A DNA stretch of 64,000 nucleotides from Viscum album (lineage: Eukaryota; Streptophyta; Magnoliopsida; Santalales; Viscaceae): the NCBI GenBank assembly GCA_963277665.1, contig CAUJRU010000139.1, positions 930,001-994,000 on the forward strand, written 5' to 3'. A program made the translations under genes and the position numbers. A model generated the notes under the pieces. It made no database searches. It was given only the letters and a program-made list of their open reading frames with translations, and was not told where the DNA came from. Of this stretch, positions 12,595-24,564 are shown one piece after another (the stretch's first letter is position 1; each line of letters begins with the position of its first letter).

Positions 12595-13119
12595 ATGGCA
12601 GAAAAGGTCAGATCTATTCAACAACACATAAGAGCAGCTCAGAGTCGACAGAAAAGTTATGCCGACAACCGAAGAATAGACTTAGAGTTTGAAGTGGGTG
12701 ATAAAGTGTTCTTACGGATATCTCCTTGGAAGAGAGTAATGAGATTTGGAAAGAAGGGAAAGTTGAGCCCTAGGTATATCGGTCCTTTTGATATACTGGA
12801 TCATGCTGGGAAGATAGCGTACCGATTGGCGCTTCCACCAAATCTCTCTCAAGTTCACGATGTGTTCCATTTATCTCTCCTGAGAAAGTACATACCTGAT
12901 CCTTCACATGTACTCAGCTAAGAAGTTTTACCGCTGGAGCATGATCTTTCTTATGAAGAATAGCCGATAGAGATTCTAGATCGTAGTGAAAAAGTCCTAT
13001 GAAACAAGACCACTTGCTTGGTGAAAGTTTTAAGGAGGAACCACCAATTCTATGAAGCTACATGGGAGCTTGAGGATATGATGAGGGAGAGGTATCCTCA
13101 TCTGTTTGTTACAAAGTGA
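12595..13119 (+). pseudogene. Integrase C-terminus (GPF/Y) and chromodomain-like tail of copy 1
   Basis: YIGPFDILD is the GPF/Y module, and [16 protein letters not shown] the usual joint. After the TAA at 12919 the chromodomain-like tail continues with stops at 12961 and 13000; [16 protein letters not shown] closes it. Such tails are thought to guide chromovirus integration to heterochromatin. Confidence 0.85.
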
Positions 13120-13141
13120 CGAATTTCGAGGGTGAAATTCA

Positions 13142-13158
13142 TTTTTAGGGGGTTAGAA
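13142..13158 (+). other. Polypurine tract of copy 1
   Basis: TTTTTAGGGGGTTAGAA lies directly before the 3' LTR. A G-run at this place primes plus-strand DNA synthesis. The sister has the equivalent G-rich run. Confidence 0.7.
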
Positions 13159-16100
13159 TGTAACACCCGAGACTTTTATGTTATATAAATCATCCAAGGA
13201 ATCTTCTACTTGCTTGACTTGCTTTACACGAAATCGCTGCCTTCCTTGATAGCTTGCGTCGTACGCAATACCGAGTTTCACTAAACAATGATATGCTATT
13301 AAAATATTATTAAAACTAGCCGTTATGAATAGTAATAACCACTTTTTTAAATTTTATAAATTTTATTTTTCAAAATGGACTTCATTTTTTGATTCGAAAT
13401 ATCAAAATTAGCCTAGAATGAAAATTTGGTATTTTTCTGAAAACATTCAATTTTTGATGAATAGTGAAACCACTAAGTGGTAGTTAAAAAAACTGAATTT
13501 TTCATAAAACTTAATTTTACCGCTTCTGTGAGTGGAATTTCGAAAATCAGAGAGACACGGTTGATGTCATTAAGTAAAATTTGGTTCAATGAGATGAAAA
13601 TAATTTTTTGGAGAATAGTAACTTTTTACTTTTATTTACCACAGTTAAAAGTAAATAGGGGAATTAAGGGTAAAAATGATATTATTATTACCCGAACACA
13701 TGTCCTAATTCTATTGGATAAGTGTAATTCGACCAAAAACAACCTTAGGAATAAAATATGACCATTTAGGACCACTTGGATTAGATTAGGACATTTATTA
13801 TTAAATTATTTAAAGAAGGGTTAAAATAGTTAAAATCAACGTTTAATAAGTATATCATTTTTAATATAGGGTTATACATAAGATAAATTCGACTAAAAAT
13901 ATTCATTAGAAAGACAAAACGATTTCCTACATAATGATATTTTATTTGTAATTTTTAGACTTTTAATAATTTAATTTATTTATGACACAAAGATAATGCA
14001 GTAATTATATTATTAATGAAATATTGACATAATTGATGTTATAAATACCCAAATAAATATAATTTGAGACTTTTTATGAATTCCACTAATTTTATAGGTT
14101 AATATGACATGTTATTATTGATTTAATTAACTTTTTTAGAACTAATCATCCTTTTATGATTTTCACAGAAATCAATTACTAAATAGTGTCAAAATTGACA
14201 TAAAATAGTTTTTAAAACAAATATTATATTAGTAATTGTTATTTTATTCCTAAAAATCTAAGGTTCAGGAAAATGACTTAGATAAGGTTATATTTTAATA
14301 ATAAACAACTTGGGGTTAGTTTGGCTGCTTATAGTATGTTTATTAACCTTATAGTGTAAGAACACAAGAAGACACGGTAAAAGTACTATTATTTAACTTA
14401 ATGTTAAATCTAAATGATAAGGTTAAAATAGGAACCTAAACTTGTCTAAATTCTATTGGATGAGAGGATTTCGACCCATACCCACCTTAGATTAGAAATA
14501 AATCAATTTGGAGATATTTAAAACCGAATTTGACTTTATAATAAAATAAGAGTTTTTGTTATTCCAAAGGTGCCCCTCTCCTCCCTTATAAAAGAGAACA
14601 TCCTCCCTCTCTTCCTCACACCACATTGAGCCTTCAAGATCAGACAACCCCTGCCAATTTCTTCTCTACACTTCCCTAGAGACATCCTAGAGGTCCTGGT
14701 CTTCTAAAAAGACCAATTTTAGTGCCCTAAAAGGAATTCTCAAAGAAGCACTTCAAAGAAGAGGTAATGTCCGTTACCGATTCTTTCGTCTTTATTTCTT
14801 CTTCCACTTATTCTTCTTTAGTTGTTTCATTATGAAGTAATAACATCAGTATCACTCATATACGGATATGTTATTATAAGTATGAAACAACCCTATTTTA
14901 CCATCTATCCATCCTACGGAAAATGAAATCACCGCGCATGCGTACGTACGGAATACCGTCTCCACGCCGTGGTGTAATCTATTTTCCACCACCACCTTAC
15001 TTGGATGGGTATAATGGTGTAAAGAATGAATATATATGATTATTGTTAAGTGATATTGATTCTGAAATAGTATACATACACTCCAATACAATTCCACGAT
15101 CATGGAAATGATATCATCGCTCGTGCGTACGTACGGAATACCGTCTCCATGATGTGATGCGACTCGTTCTACATGATCTTCATTGCATAATGATTATATA
15201 AATGAATTTAGTGAATAAATATGATATATATTACAATAATACCATTATGGAAATGAGGTATCTATAACCTATAAAGAAGTATAAGAATTTATTCGACAAA
15301 ACACGCATAAGAACAAAAAGTTATAAACACCCGAATAAACAAGTAGTAATGAAACATTACTAATAAGAAGATAAAAATATGACCATATATGATATCATAA
15401 AAATAATTATGATTCTGTAATAAGTCAATAACATTATTTAATTCATTATACAGGAGGTTCGGACACATACAAAGAAAATCAGACCTAAGGTAAGGGAAAT
15501 ATCACAACCTCATTTTTATCCGAGATTGTTTATAATTTGGTATTTACTGGGGTGTATTTTATCATCCACATCCATGTTTCCTAAATATTTACTATTTACA
15601 TCATTATACAATAGTTTATTTCAAATTTTACCCTTCAGTTACTTTTTAGTAAAAGATATGAAAGGAATCTTTTGTCGTTTTTCGTACGAGGTACTTTTTC
15701 AACTTTTCCGACAAAAGTACGAGAAGAATGTTTTTTAACTTATACGACATCAATTGATTTTTAAAACATTATTTCCAAGAATCTTATTTTACAAGTTTTC
15801 AAGTTTATTTTCAATCAACTTATTTTAGTTTATAATTGTATGACATGTTAAGTAAGGAAAAGTGTTTTTAAAGTAGAAAGGATATTTTCCTCAAGAATGG
15901 AGTTCATGTGTTTTATCAAAATTATTTTCCATCTAAGATAATAAAGGGTTCTTTTTCTATCCCTATTATTACATTGATTTGATTATGTTGTGATGGAATT
16001 ATATTTATGAATTCCTTTATCTTATATGAATTGTTTTATGATGTCATGATGTTTAAGATTCCCATTTTTATTACATGGGAAATGCTATGATGTATGGTTT

Positions 16101-16776
16101 ATGATTTTGTGGAACACATGAGAATGGTATCATTATGAGATGGGTGGGACCTATATCTCCTACCAATTCATTGGGTAAAGATTTTATATCTCATGAGATA
16201 GACATGGCTGGAACGACAGGTTATACCGGTTCAGTGAAACAGGACTGAAACGAGGAGTGAACTCGGTTCAGAAATGGACATTGTCCACTAAGATTGTCTT
16301 GGAAATGAGTCTTGACTAATAAGAAATGATTATCAATGATTATGTGTGTATGCCACAAAGTTTCATGTTTTATGTTTTGATTATTGGGATTACATTTCCC
16401 TACTATGATTTATCCCATGTTATGAAATTATGATCTTTTTTGTAGGTTAAGATTTCCAAAAGTTATGTTCTTATGTATATGATGTGATTGATATTTCTTT
16501 TGTTTACCCTTACTGAGCATTTGAGCTCACCCTTTTGTATGTTTTACTTCCCCAGGCCAGGAAGAAGGTTATTAAGTAGGATATTCCAAAAAGGGACTCT
16601 TGATATGATGAAATAAATGGCAGGCAAAGTAGATTCTTTATGAACCAGTTATTTATGCTTTCCAATTTCAAAAGACACTATACATATACAGTCCTTTCAT
16701 GGTTTTATTATATATTGTAATAAGTATGCTTCAATTTTTATGTAATAACAATGTATTTAAAGTATGGGTCGTTATA
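13159..16776 (+). repeat. 3' LTR of Tekay-like copy 1
   Basis: A 3618-bp direct repeat of 4793-8416, with the same TGTAACACCCGAG start and GTCGTTATA end. It keeps the TATA box (TTATAAAAG near 14586), both palindrome motifs (14937-14966 with one changed base, and 15122-15151) and the splice-like signals. As a promoter it could drive transcription into 16777 and beyond. Confidence 0.92.
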
Positions 16777-16781
16777 ATACT
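16777..16781. repeat. Target site duplication ATACT, right copy
   Basis: Identical to 4788-4792 and directly adjacent to the 3' LTR end. Confidence 0.9.
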
Positions 16782-17213
16782 ATCCATAACTGTCAGTTAT
16801 ATGTGACAGTGATAGCTAGAAACTCACTACACCAACCTACCCGAAAAAACCCTGATGGCTTCAGTAGTACGATTCCATATATTTCCACAAACTCTAGAAG
16901 GATACCCCACCCGTAGAATATATGATGTATTTGGAACATGCCGTTTTCATATTCAAGAATAATAAAATGAAAAACATAAGGGATGCGAGATTGCAGAAGA
17001 TGGTGAATGAAACTAAATGTCATAGATAAAAAAGAAAAATAAATATTGGAAGAAGATATAACTCATTTCTAACTCACCAAATTGAGGCCGAAGAAACCAA
17101 ATGACTTAAACCAAGGATGGATCATGAACTAGGAATAATAGGAGCACTAAGTAGGGAAAATATGTATTGATTTGGGAATGAGGAGGGTTGGTCAGGTGGT
17201 GTATTTGGGGAAA
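16782..17213. other. Spacer, no recognisable gene
   Basis: Contains a small hairpin at the start (ACTGTCA ... TGACAGT) and a 76-codon - strand frame (16793-17023) with no domain I recognise. I see no further structure. Confidence 0.5.
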
Positions 17214-17345
17214 CTCTATCCCAATGATTTTTTAAAATCATTGGGATAGGCTTAAAAAAATGGAATATCCCAACGATTCAGCATAACCATTGGGATAGGA
17301 CCCCCTATACTAACTGTTTGTGAAAACAGTTGGTATAGATGAATT
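17214..17345. repeat. Cluster of three hairpins, CACTA-subterminal type
   Basis: The first is near perfect: 16-nt arms CTATCCCAATGATTTT and its complement around TT (17216-17249). The second pairs TATCCCAA with TTGGGATA (about 17265-17297). The third pairs TATACTAACTGTTT with AAACAGTTGGTATA (about 17307-17338). Units of TATCCCAACGATT in both orientations resemble subterminal repeats of CACTA elements, but I could not place a matching terminus. Confidence 0.55.
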
Positions 17346-17349
17346 GGTA

Positions 17350-18841
17350 TAGACTCCCATTATAGTAGTTATCTCCATATTTAGCGCTATTTTGGTATGA
17401 GATAATATTATATATTTTCTTTCAATTTGTATATTTTTTCAATTTCTCACATTCTACTTCAAATCTGAAACCAACAATGAATGAGGGGTCGTCTACCAAC
17501 CTATTTTAGGTGGTCTATTTCTTTTCACCAAAGGTTTTGATGATTTATATGGTGTACCATTGTGCTACACATTATAACTTTCTGAAGGTGCCTCTTAAAA
17601 ATTTATTTAATTAAATAGATTGATGTTTCCATGCTTAGTATATCCCTATAAACCCGTGAAATAATGTTTGAGGTTGACCACCTCACTCTGATCCACCACT
17701 AAGGGCGTTCCTTTCCTTAAAGGCCTAAGATCCTTATTCCTTAGAATTGATTTGAACCCCAATTGAGGTGTGTTGAATTGTCTGTGTGAATGAAATGAAT
17801 TCTGAATTTAACCAAAGGAAAATGGTGGGTCATATATATAGAGCCTTACTCATCTTGTTGTAGTTGAATAAACCATAATAAATGAGATGACCAATGTGAC
17901 TAAATTGTACTTGTTCAATGGTATGAGTTTAATAATTGACATGAACATTACCTTAAACCAAATCGAGGGAGAAACTAGGGTCTCAATTAAAGACTCCATA
18001 GATGGTATCAACAGGATTAAAAATTATAAATCATTAGATGGTTTATGCTATGATGGGTGTGATACACGGATTCTTTATAGAACACCATGGACGGGCTCAC
18101 CGGGTTGATGTCCTTATGCTTCCTATGAGTGATACCTAGTTTCCTAGTGGATTACCATAGATGAGCATGGTAAGAATTGTCACCATGAAATGCCCCGAGT
18201 GATATCAATTTCCCAATGTTGTACACCATGGACAAACACAAAGGGTTAAGCTTTATACTATGATGTGAGTGATACTTGGGTCCTTACACGGATTCCTTAG
18301 ATGGACTCCTATAGTGATGAGATTTGATAGAACATAGATGGAGCAATAATTGGGTTCCTACTATGGAACTCCATGGGTGGGCTCAGGTTTCTAATTAATT
18401 TAAAATCAAGAATATGTTCACAAATCCAAAGCACAAGCATGGGTTTGGTCCATGATTTATACTCAACCATTATGTCAGCCTATTTATACCTCTATGATCA
18501 TATGTGATGGGAGTTATGAACTACATATAAGTGTGTATGGATGCCTTGGCCTTATGCCTTAGGTATTTATTATTACTATGTATTTATATATATAAACATA
18601 TATGTCTATATGTATATAAGGAATATATATATATATATATACATACCCTTATTATATAATTGTACATGCAGGGTGACATCAGTTCAGAGTCATTCGGCTT
18701 AGGCTGGAGCAGGTAGTGTCAGTACGGTATCCTGTGAGGAACCCAGTCTGATGTGATGTATTCATTTACTATCTTACATTTATTATTACTTGAATTCTTC
18801 TCATATTATATGCATATATTGGATAGTTTTAGACACCGTTG
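17350..18841. other. Possible decayed LTR body interrupted by the CACTA unit
   Basis: No gene is visible; the 73-codon frame at 17887-18108 shows no domain. The stretch holds a 70-bp tandem repeat (about 17990-18390) and ends in AT microsatellite and unique sequence. On the far side of the CACTA unit, 37604-38148 resembles the end of the LTR at 61430-61864, so this may be the other half of an old LTR. Inference only. Confidence 0.35.
17990..18390. repeat. 70-bp imperfect tandem repeat
   Basis: The word GAGTGATAC or close variants recurs near 18061, 18131, 18201 and 18271, exactly 70 bases apart, with a weaker unit from about 18341. Each unit also carries a TTCCTA-like word and a CCATGGA-like word. 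Units are roughly 60-70% alike by eye. Confidence 0.65.
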
Positions 18842-18844
18842 GTG
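18842..18844. repeat. Target site duplication GTG, left copy of CACTA unit
   Basis: GTG precedes the CACTA terminus at 18845 and recurs at 37601-37603 after the opposite terminus. CACTA elements make 3-bp duplications. Three bases alone are weak evidence, but the termini support it. Confidence 0.65.
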
Positions 18845-18912
18845 CACTATAGAAAAAAATCAGCTGATTAGAGGGGATTTTTTAGAGGGGGTTATGCACA
18901 ACCCCTTCTAAT
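18845..18912 (+). repeat. CACTA left terminal inverted repeat
   Basis: Begins CACTATAGAAAAAAATC and runs to about AACCCCTTCTAATC. It pairs, with small gaps, with the complement of 37533-37600. Confidence 0.75.
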
Positions 18913-19490
18913 CATCGAATTTATAGGGAGATCACAACCCACTCTAAAATTTTTTCATTATTTTTTTAATATTTCGTTGGATTTTAGAGGCGATTATGTC
19001 AAAACTACTACTAATTTAATAATTAGTGGCCCTATGTGTTTGGTTGGATTTTAGAGGAACAATATATATATATATATTATAATATTTATTTGTATTTTAC
19101 AGGCTATATATATAATATTTGTTTGGATTTTAGTGGCTATATATATATATTGGAATTTTTTTAATGAAATAGTGGGGGTTCACAACCCCCGCTAATCTCT
19201 TAATTTAGAGGGGGTTTTGATCCTCCTCTAATATATGAAATTAGAGGGTGTTCATGAACCATCATTAATCCTTATATTATAGGGGATTGTGAACCCTTTA
19301 TAATTTAAGAAATTAGAGGTGGTTTTGAATCCCCTTAATTCAAGAAATTAGAGAGGGTTCATGAACCACCGCTAATCTATTTGATTAGAGGGTTGTTTGA
19401 ACCCCCTATAACTTATGACATTAGAGGGGTTCATGAACCACCTCTAATCCCTTGGAAGAGAGGGGGTTTTAACCCCCTCATATTTTTATT
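18860..19490. repeat. Subterminal hairpin array of the CACTA unit
   Basis: About ten short inverted repeats built from ATTAGAGGGGGTT and its complement AACCCCCTCTAAT, each with a loop of a few bases, spaced roughly 40-60 bases apart. Both orientations alternate. In CACTA elements such subterminal repeats bind the element-encoded DNA-binding protein. Confidence 0.75.
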
Positions 19491-19499
19491 TTTTAAAAT

Positions 19500-20402
19500 A
19501 AATCTCATATAAATTCAAATTTTATAATATGTCTGTGTGTGTGTGCATGTGTTCATATATATATATTTATATCACATAAACAAATTATATAAATGTATGT
19601 AAATACATTATAAATATAAATATAAAGATATTATATAAATACTTTAAATAAATAATTATACATATAAACAAATATATATATATATATATATATATAAATA
19701 TTGGTAACCATTATATAAATGTAATTATAAATATATTTATTCAAATACATAAAATTTAAATATGGTTTTGTAAATACTATACATTTATATTATGATTTAT
19801 ATTATACATATATTATATTAAATACATTTTTTTTGTATATTTATGTATAAATACATTTATATTGTATTATGTATACAAATATATATAATATAGAAAAAAT
19901 TAAACATATATATATAATTATATTATATTATATATATATATATTATAATTATTTTATAATATATAAATTTATATATATTATATAATGATTTTATATATAT
20001 TGTAGTATACCGTAATAATTATTAATTAATTTAGTAAATATATATATATCATTTAATTATATTATATATTTCCAATTATATGAATGTATTTAATTTTAGG
20101 TGTGTATATATTTGTATACATGTGTATAAATGATATAATATAAACGTATTAAATATAATATATGTATAATATAAATCATAAAATATATAAATATAGTATT
20201 TATAAAATCAATATATAACTTTTATAGTTTAAAAATAGGTGTAATAATAATAATTAATAATATTATTGTTACACACACACATATAAAAGTATATAAAAAT
20301 AATTATATATATATATATAATTATATTATATCTATAAATATTATATAAATACATAAATCCACACACACACACACAGAGATATATATATGTGTGTATTTAT
20401 AA
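19500..20402. repeat. AT-rich microsatellite block
   Basis: Runs of (TA)n, ATATAA words and (AC)n near 20270 and 20362, with a (TG)n near 19537. No coding frame. It adjoins the 3' end of the LINE; a similar block resumes at 26371, so the LINE probably inserted into this block. Confidence 0.8.
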
Positions 20403-20467
20403 TTTTTTTAAGAGGGTGGTGCCTCATTCAAAGACTAAGGTATAATTTATTGAAAAATAGAAACATA

Positions 20468-23400
20468 TTACATTAGTCTAAAGGAAGGAATCATATTACA
20501 ATATTTATCAAAAAAGGGGATCAAATCACCAGGAAAATCATCCTGCCATGTAATGACCTGATTCACTCCCTTGTTGTTAAGACCATCTGCAACCATGTTC
20601 GCTTCACAAAACGTATGAGTGGAAATGTAGTTAATATCCTTGAGAAAAGTAATACAATTTACCCAAATGGAGGTGAGAGGCCAGGCAAGATGCACCACCC
20701 CCTTTCAAATAGCTTGGACGATAGTGGTTGAGTCACTTTCAATCCAGCTATTGTTCCATTCCTTATGCTTGACAAAATCAACCGCATAGATAACTCCCAT
20801 CATTTTAGCTTCCAGAGCTGAGGGCATACCCTAACTACCAAAGAAGCATCCCTGAAATCTGCTAAGGTAATCCCTAAAGATAGTATCAAAACCTATCGGA
20901 CCCAGATTGCCTTTAAATGCACCATCGACATTAACTTTGATCCATCTTGGAAATAGAGCCTGTCATAAGACCTCAAAGGTGTGCTGAGGCTGTCTGTCAA
21001 TTCCAGTGATCCGAAGATGATGCAGGATCTCAAATTCCCCAACAGAGTTGTCACCATACTCTTTTTGGATCGAGGTAGCTTTTCGAATGTCAATGAGAAT
21101 CCGATCCTTACCTGCATTAAACATTAATGAGCAGTTATTAAAAATGAAATTATTCTTATCATACCAGATCACATGAAGAAACTCAACAACGACAGCCAAA
21201 AAGAGATTCTTGATTTGTTGAGATGAATCAAAGTCAACGCAATTCTACAACTAAGAGATGATAGAGTCAAAAATTTACCATCTGCAACAAAAAATATTAA
21301 TAATATAATCCCAGAGAGTTGCAGCTGTAGCAGAAGACAGAAAAATATTATTGACATCGTCTCTATGCTAGTTACACATGTGACATTGAGAAAAAAGATG
21401 AATCCAAAAAGATTGCAGACAAACTTCTATGGGGATTCTGTGATGAGAAATATGCCAAACAAGAGTTAATCTTGAGGGTTGAATCCAAGGTTTGATGAAA
21501 GATTTCAGACAATGTAAGTTAGAAATAGAGTTTATGAAATTTTAATTGTAGAAGCTTTTGGAGTCCAAAACACCATTAGGAGTAGGTTCCCATATGATGA
21601 AGTCCCCTGAGTTGGAGAAGTGATAATTTTCAATGACATGAGTGATATCATTAGGAAGATTGATGTCAGGAGAATTAATAACATCCCTAATGGAGGAATT
21701 GATATTAAAAGGAAGAGAATTTGGAGTCAGCATAGAGATTAAAGGAACACCAGCCCAGTTATCAAGCCAAAATTTAATGGTAGAGTTAGCACTAAACATC
21801 CATCTAGAATTTTTCATAATGTTTGAAAAGGAATGATGAATGGATGGACAAATGGAAGAAGTGATATATTTTAGATTTCCATTCTTAATCTTGGTAAGAA
21901 ATCTATTTTGGAGAAAGGCAGTGGAATCCATGTTATTATGAATCAGACGCCAAGTCATCCTATCTTGAAGAGACTCATTAAATAACATTAGATTTTTTAT
22001 TCCAAGACCACCCTTATCTAAAGGTTTACAACAAGTGGTCCAAGGTATGGTCACAAGCTTTCTCTCAATCGTACTTTCAGTCTAGAAAAATATTTTGATG
22101 TATAAGTTCACTTTTTTTAGAAGATCAGCCGGCCCGTGGTAAACAATCATTGAATATACCATTTTAGAAACAATAGTAGATTTCACAAGACATATTCTAC
22201 CAGCAAAAACTGGAGTTTTAACCTTCCAGTAAGAGAGTTGATTGAGGATTTGATCAACAATGCTGGCAAAGTAACTGGATTTATGTCTTCCCCAGAAGAT
22301 AAGAACACCAAGATATGTGAATGGGAAGGAACCTTCCTGGATTCCTATGTAGTTGATGATAGTACCTTTTCTATTAGAAGAATTTTTTTTTACAAAGAAC
22401 ACAAATGATTTTCTACAGATTATAGATTGACCAGAAACCTCTTCATAATGAGACAATGCATTTTTAAGATTTTGGATGTTCCTTTTATCACCTCATAGGA
22501 ACAGAATAATGTCATCAGCGTATAAGAGATGGGTGGGAACACTTAAGTTTCTAGAAGCATGTAAGGGTTTAATATTTCTTTGATCCATAAGACGGGTGAG
22601 TAATCAGCTTAAGTAATCATCTGTAATGACAAAAATAATGGCCGAGGGGTCTCCTTTCCTAACTCCCTTGTTGTATTTAAAGTAACCCTTAGGATCACCA
22701 TTTAACATAACAGTTATGGACACCAAATTGAATAAAGTGCCTATCATAAAAGTAAAGGAATCATTAAACTCAATGATTTTGAGCACTTTGATGATAAATC
22801 CCAAGTCCATGGTATCAAAATCTTTCTTGATGTCAAGTTTAATGGAAACGCTACCACCTCTAGTGACTTTATTTAAAATGTTAGTGCATTCTGAAGCAAG
22901 ATAGATGCAATATTGAATAGACCTACCTTTAATAAAACCAAATTGATTCCAAGAGAAAATTATATTACAAACAGGAGAAAAACTATTCACAAGAAGCTTG
23001 GAAATAATTTTGTAGATGGTATTAATAAGAGCAATGGGTCAAAAAAGTTGAATCTCATCAGCATTATCCACTTTAGGAGTAAGGGTAAGAAACTGGTCAT
23101 TAATTCCATAAGGGAGAAAAAATGTGGAAAATAAAGATTTAACAAATTTGAAAACATCCAAGTGGATAATATCATAGTAATTTTGGAAAAAAACATTTTT
23201 GAAACCATCCAGACCCAGGGCACTATTAGGATAAAGACTGAAAGTAGTGTCTTTGATTTCGTGATCAATAGGTATTCTTAGGAGAGCATCATTGTCATCA
23301 ACATTCACTATATCCAGGATGATATCAAGAAAAAGATCGTTACTAACAATTGGATCATTGAATAAGTTATGAAAATAAGAGATAGTGTGATTAGAAATAT

Positions 23401-24564
23401 GCTCCTTCGTGTCAAGAAGGGTGTCATCAACTCTAAGTAAGGCTAGAGGCCTACAGGATTTTCTAATACGATAAAGAGAATTGTAGATCTTTGTATTCCA
23501 GTCACCATCTGAAATCCATCTAGATTTGAAGACTTGTTTTCTCAGATCATCTTTATGTTTCAGAAGAGAGTTGAGTTTTGGAGAGATTTTGATTTCTATT
23601 TGAGTATCCAAGGAAAAATAAGAGCAGGTATTAGAGTTTTTAATTTTCATAAGATCACTCTCAAGCATGGAGATTTTCATATCAATCTGTTTTGTTTTGG
23701 AATTACACCAGCCCCTGAGGAATTGTTTAAGAAGTTTTAATTTGGTGATATAAGCAAAAGCATCATTGTGATGCCGAATTCCTTCCCAAAATATTTTAAT
23801 AAACTTAGACCAATCCAGATCCGTAGCCCAGGCATTATTAAATTTGAAAGGAATAGAGAGTTTATTACATCTAGTGAAAAGACTAACAAGGATGGGATGG
23901 TGATCAGAGTTGATCCTAGATAAAGTAATACAAGAAATGGTGTCCCATTTATCAAGGGAAGAGGTATTAGTAAACGCCCTATCAAGATTACTTGCAACAA
24001 CCCTATTAACATGTCTTCTATACCAAGTTTACTTAGCACCATTAAGGTTAGTTTCTAAAATATTACAATCCTCAATAGAGGATTTAAATTCCCTTGAGGA
24101 AAAGAAGAGTGGGATGGTCAAATTTTTTCACAAGAGATAAAAATCTCTTTAAAATCCCCGATCACAAACCAGGGGTCCTGAATAACATTAGCTAGAGAAC
24201 CGAGATCATGCCAAAGGGATCTACGGTCTTGGTATCTATTCTTAGCATAGACCACTGTGCAAAAGGAATATAGACCATCCAAAGAAAAGTCATAGGTAAA
24301 CATCTGTTCAGAAAATTTAAAAGAATTAACTGACTGTAGTGTTGAGTGATAAGAAACCCAGAGGGATTTAGTAGCAATACCATCATTGAAAGCACCCAAT
24401 AAATTATAACCAAGGGAGATAAGGTGTAAGAATTTTTCAGAAAAATTATTTTTGGGCTCAGCAATAGAAAAAAATTTAGGCTTATGAGTCAAAAGAAATA
24501 TTTTTAGGACAACAAATGTTTCAGTGTTAGAAAGACCCTAACAATTCCAAAATAAGAAATTCAT
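20468..24564 (-). pseudogene. LINE ORF2: endonuclease, reverse transcriptase, RNase H
   Basis: The start ATG at 24562-24564 opens with MNFLFWNC and meets a stop at codon 9. Endonuclease motifs follow at 24118-24492 (RRSLWHDL, WFVIGDFKEI); the usual GDFN has Lys for Asn. RT at about 23270-22080 shows LDIKKDFDTM, GVRKGDP and an intact YADD encoded at 22511-22522, with a stop two codons after LLYADDIILFL. A zf-RVT-like region (GGLGIKNLMLFN) is at 22054-21542. The RNase H of plant L1 type ends the frame: VDGAF, LEAKMM, WIESDST and ANMVADGLNN near 20930-20560. At 1365 codons it matches usual plant L1 ORF2 length. Several stops and frame changes, so no functional product. Confidence 0.88.

Larger units (their letters stand above)
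8639..13119 (+). pseudogene. gag-pol polyprotein of Tekay-like copy 1, broken
   Basis: The frame starts at the ATG at 8639 ([13 protein letters not shown]), matching the intact start of the sister copy, and ends with HLFVTK and TGA at 13117. Comparison with the sister shows an inserted A near 8685, a lost base near 9505 and a lost base near 12525. Stops lie at 9063, 9309, 10379, 11384, 12218, 12515, 12919, 12961 and 13000. Several are CGA-to-TGA, CAG-to-TAG or TGG-to-TAG changes, as expected from deamination of methylated cytosine. Domains still readable in order: retrotransposon gag, CCHC knuckles, aspartic protease, RT, RNase H, integrase, chromodomain-like tail. Not expected to give protein. 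Confidence 0.93.
4793..16776 (+). mobile_element. Ty3/gypsy LTR retrotransposon (Tekay/Del-like chromovirus), copy 1, decayed
   Basis: A complete 11,984-bp element: 5' LTR, initiator-Met type PBS, gag-pol, polypurine tract, 3' LTR and a perfect ATACT target duplication. The order protease, reverse transcriptase, RNase H, integrase, chromodomain-like tail places it in Ty3/gypsy chromoviruses; large LTRs of about 3.6 kb and the C-terminal motif set fit the Tekay (Del) clade. It cannot be autonomous: gag-pol carries three frameshifts and nine stop codons. The LTRs differ from each other visibly more than those of the sister copy at 38719-50614 (about 5% in the stretches I compared by eye), so it is the older insertion. 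Confidence 0.93.

Noticed and set aside
16828..16850. CACTACACCAACC as a CACTA terminus
   Set aside because: No subterminal repeats follow it and no partner end was found.
19537..20400. CRISPR-like or satellite array
   Set aside because: Only simple TA, AC and TG runs without a longer unit; this is plant nuclear DNA.
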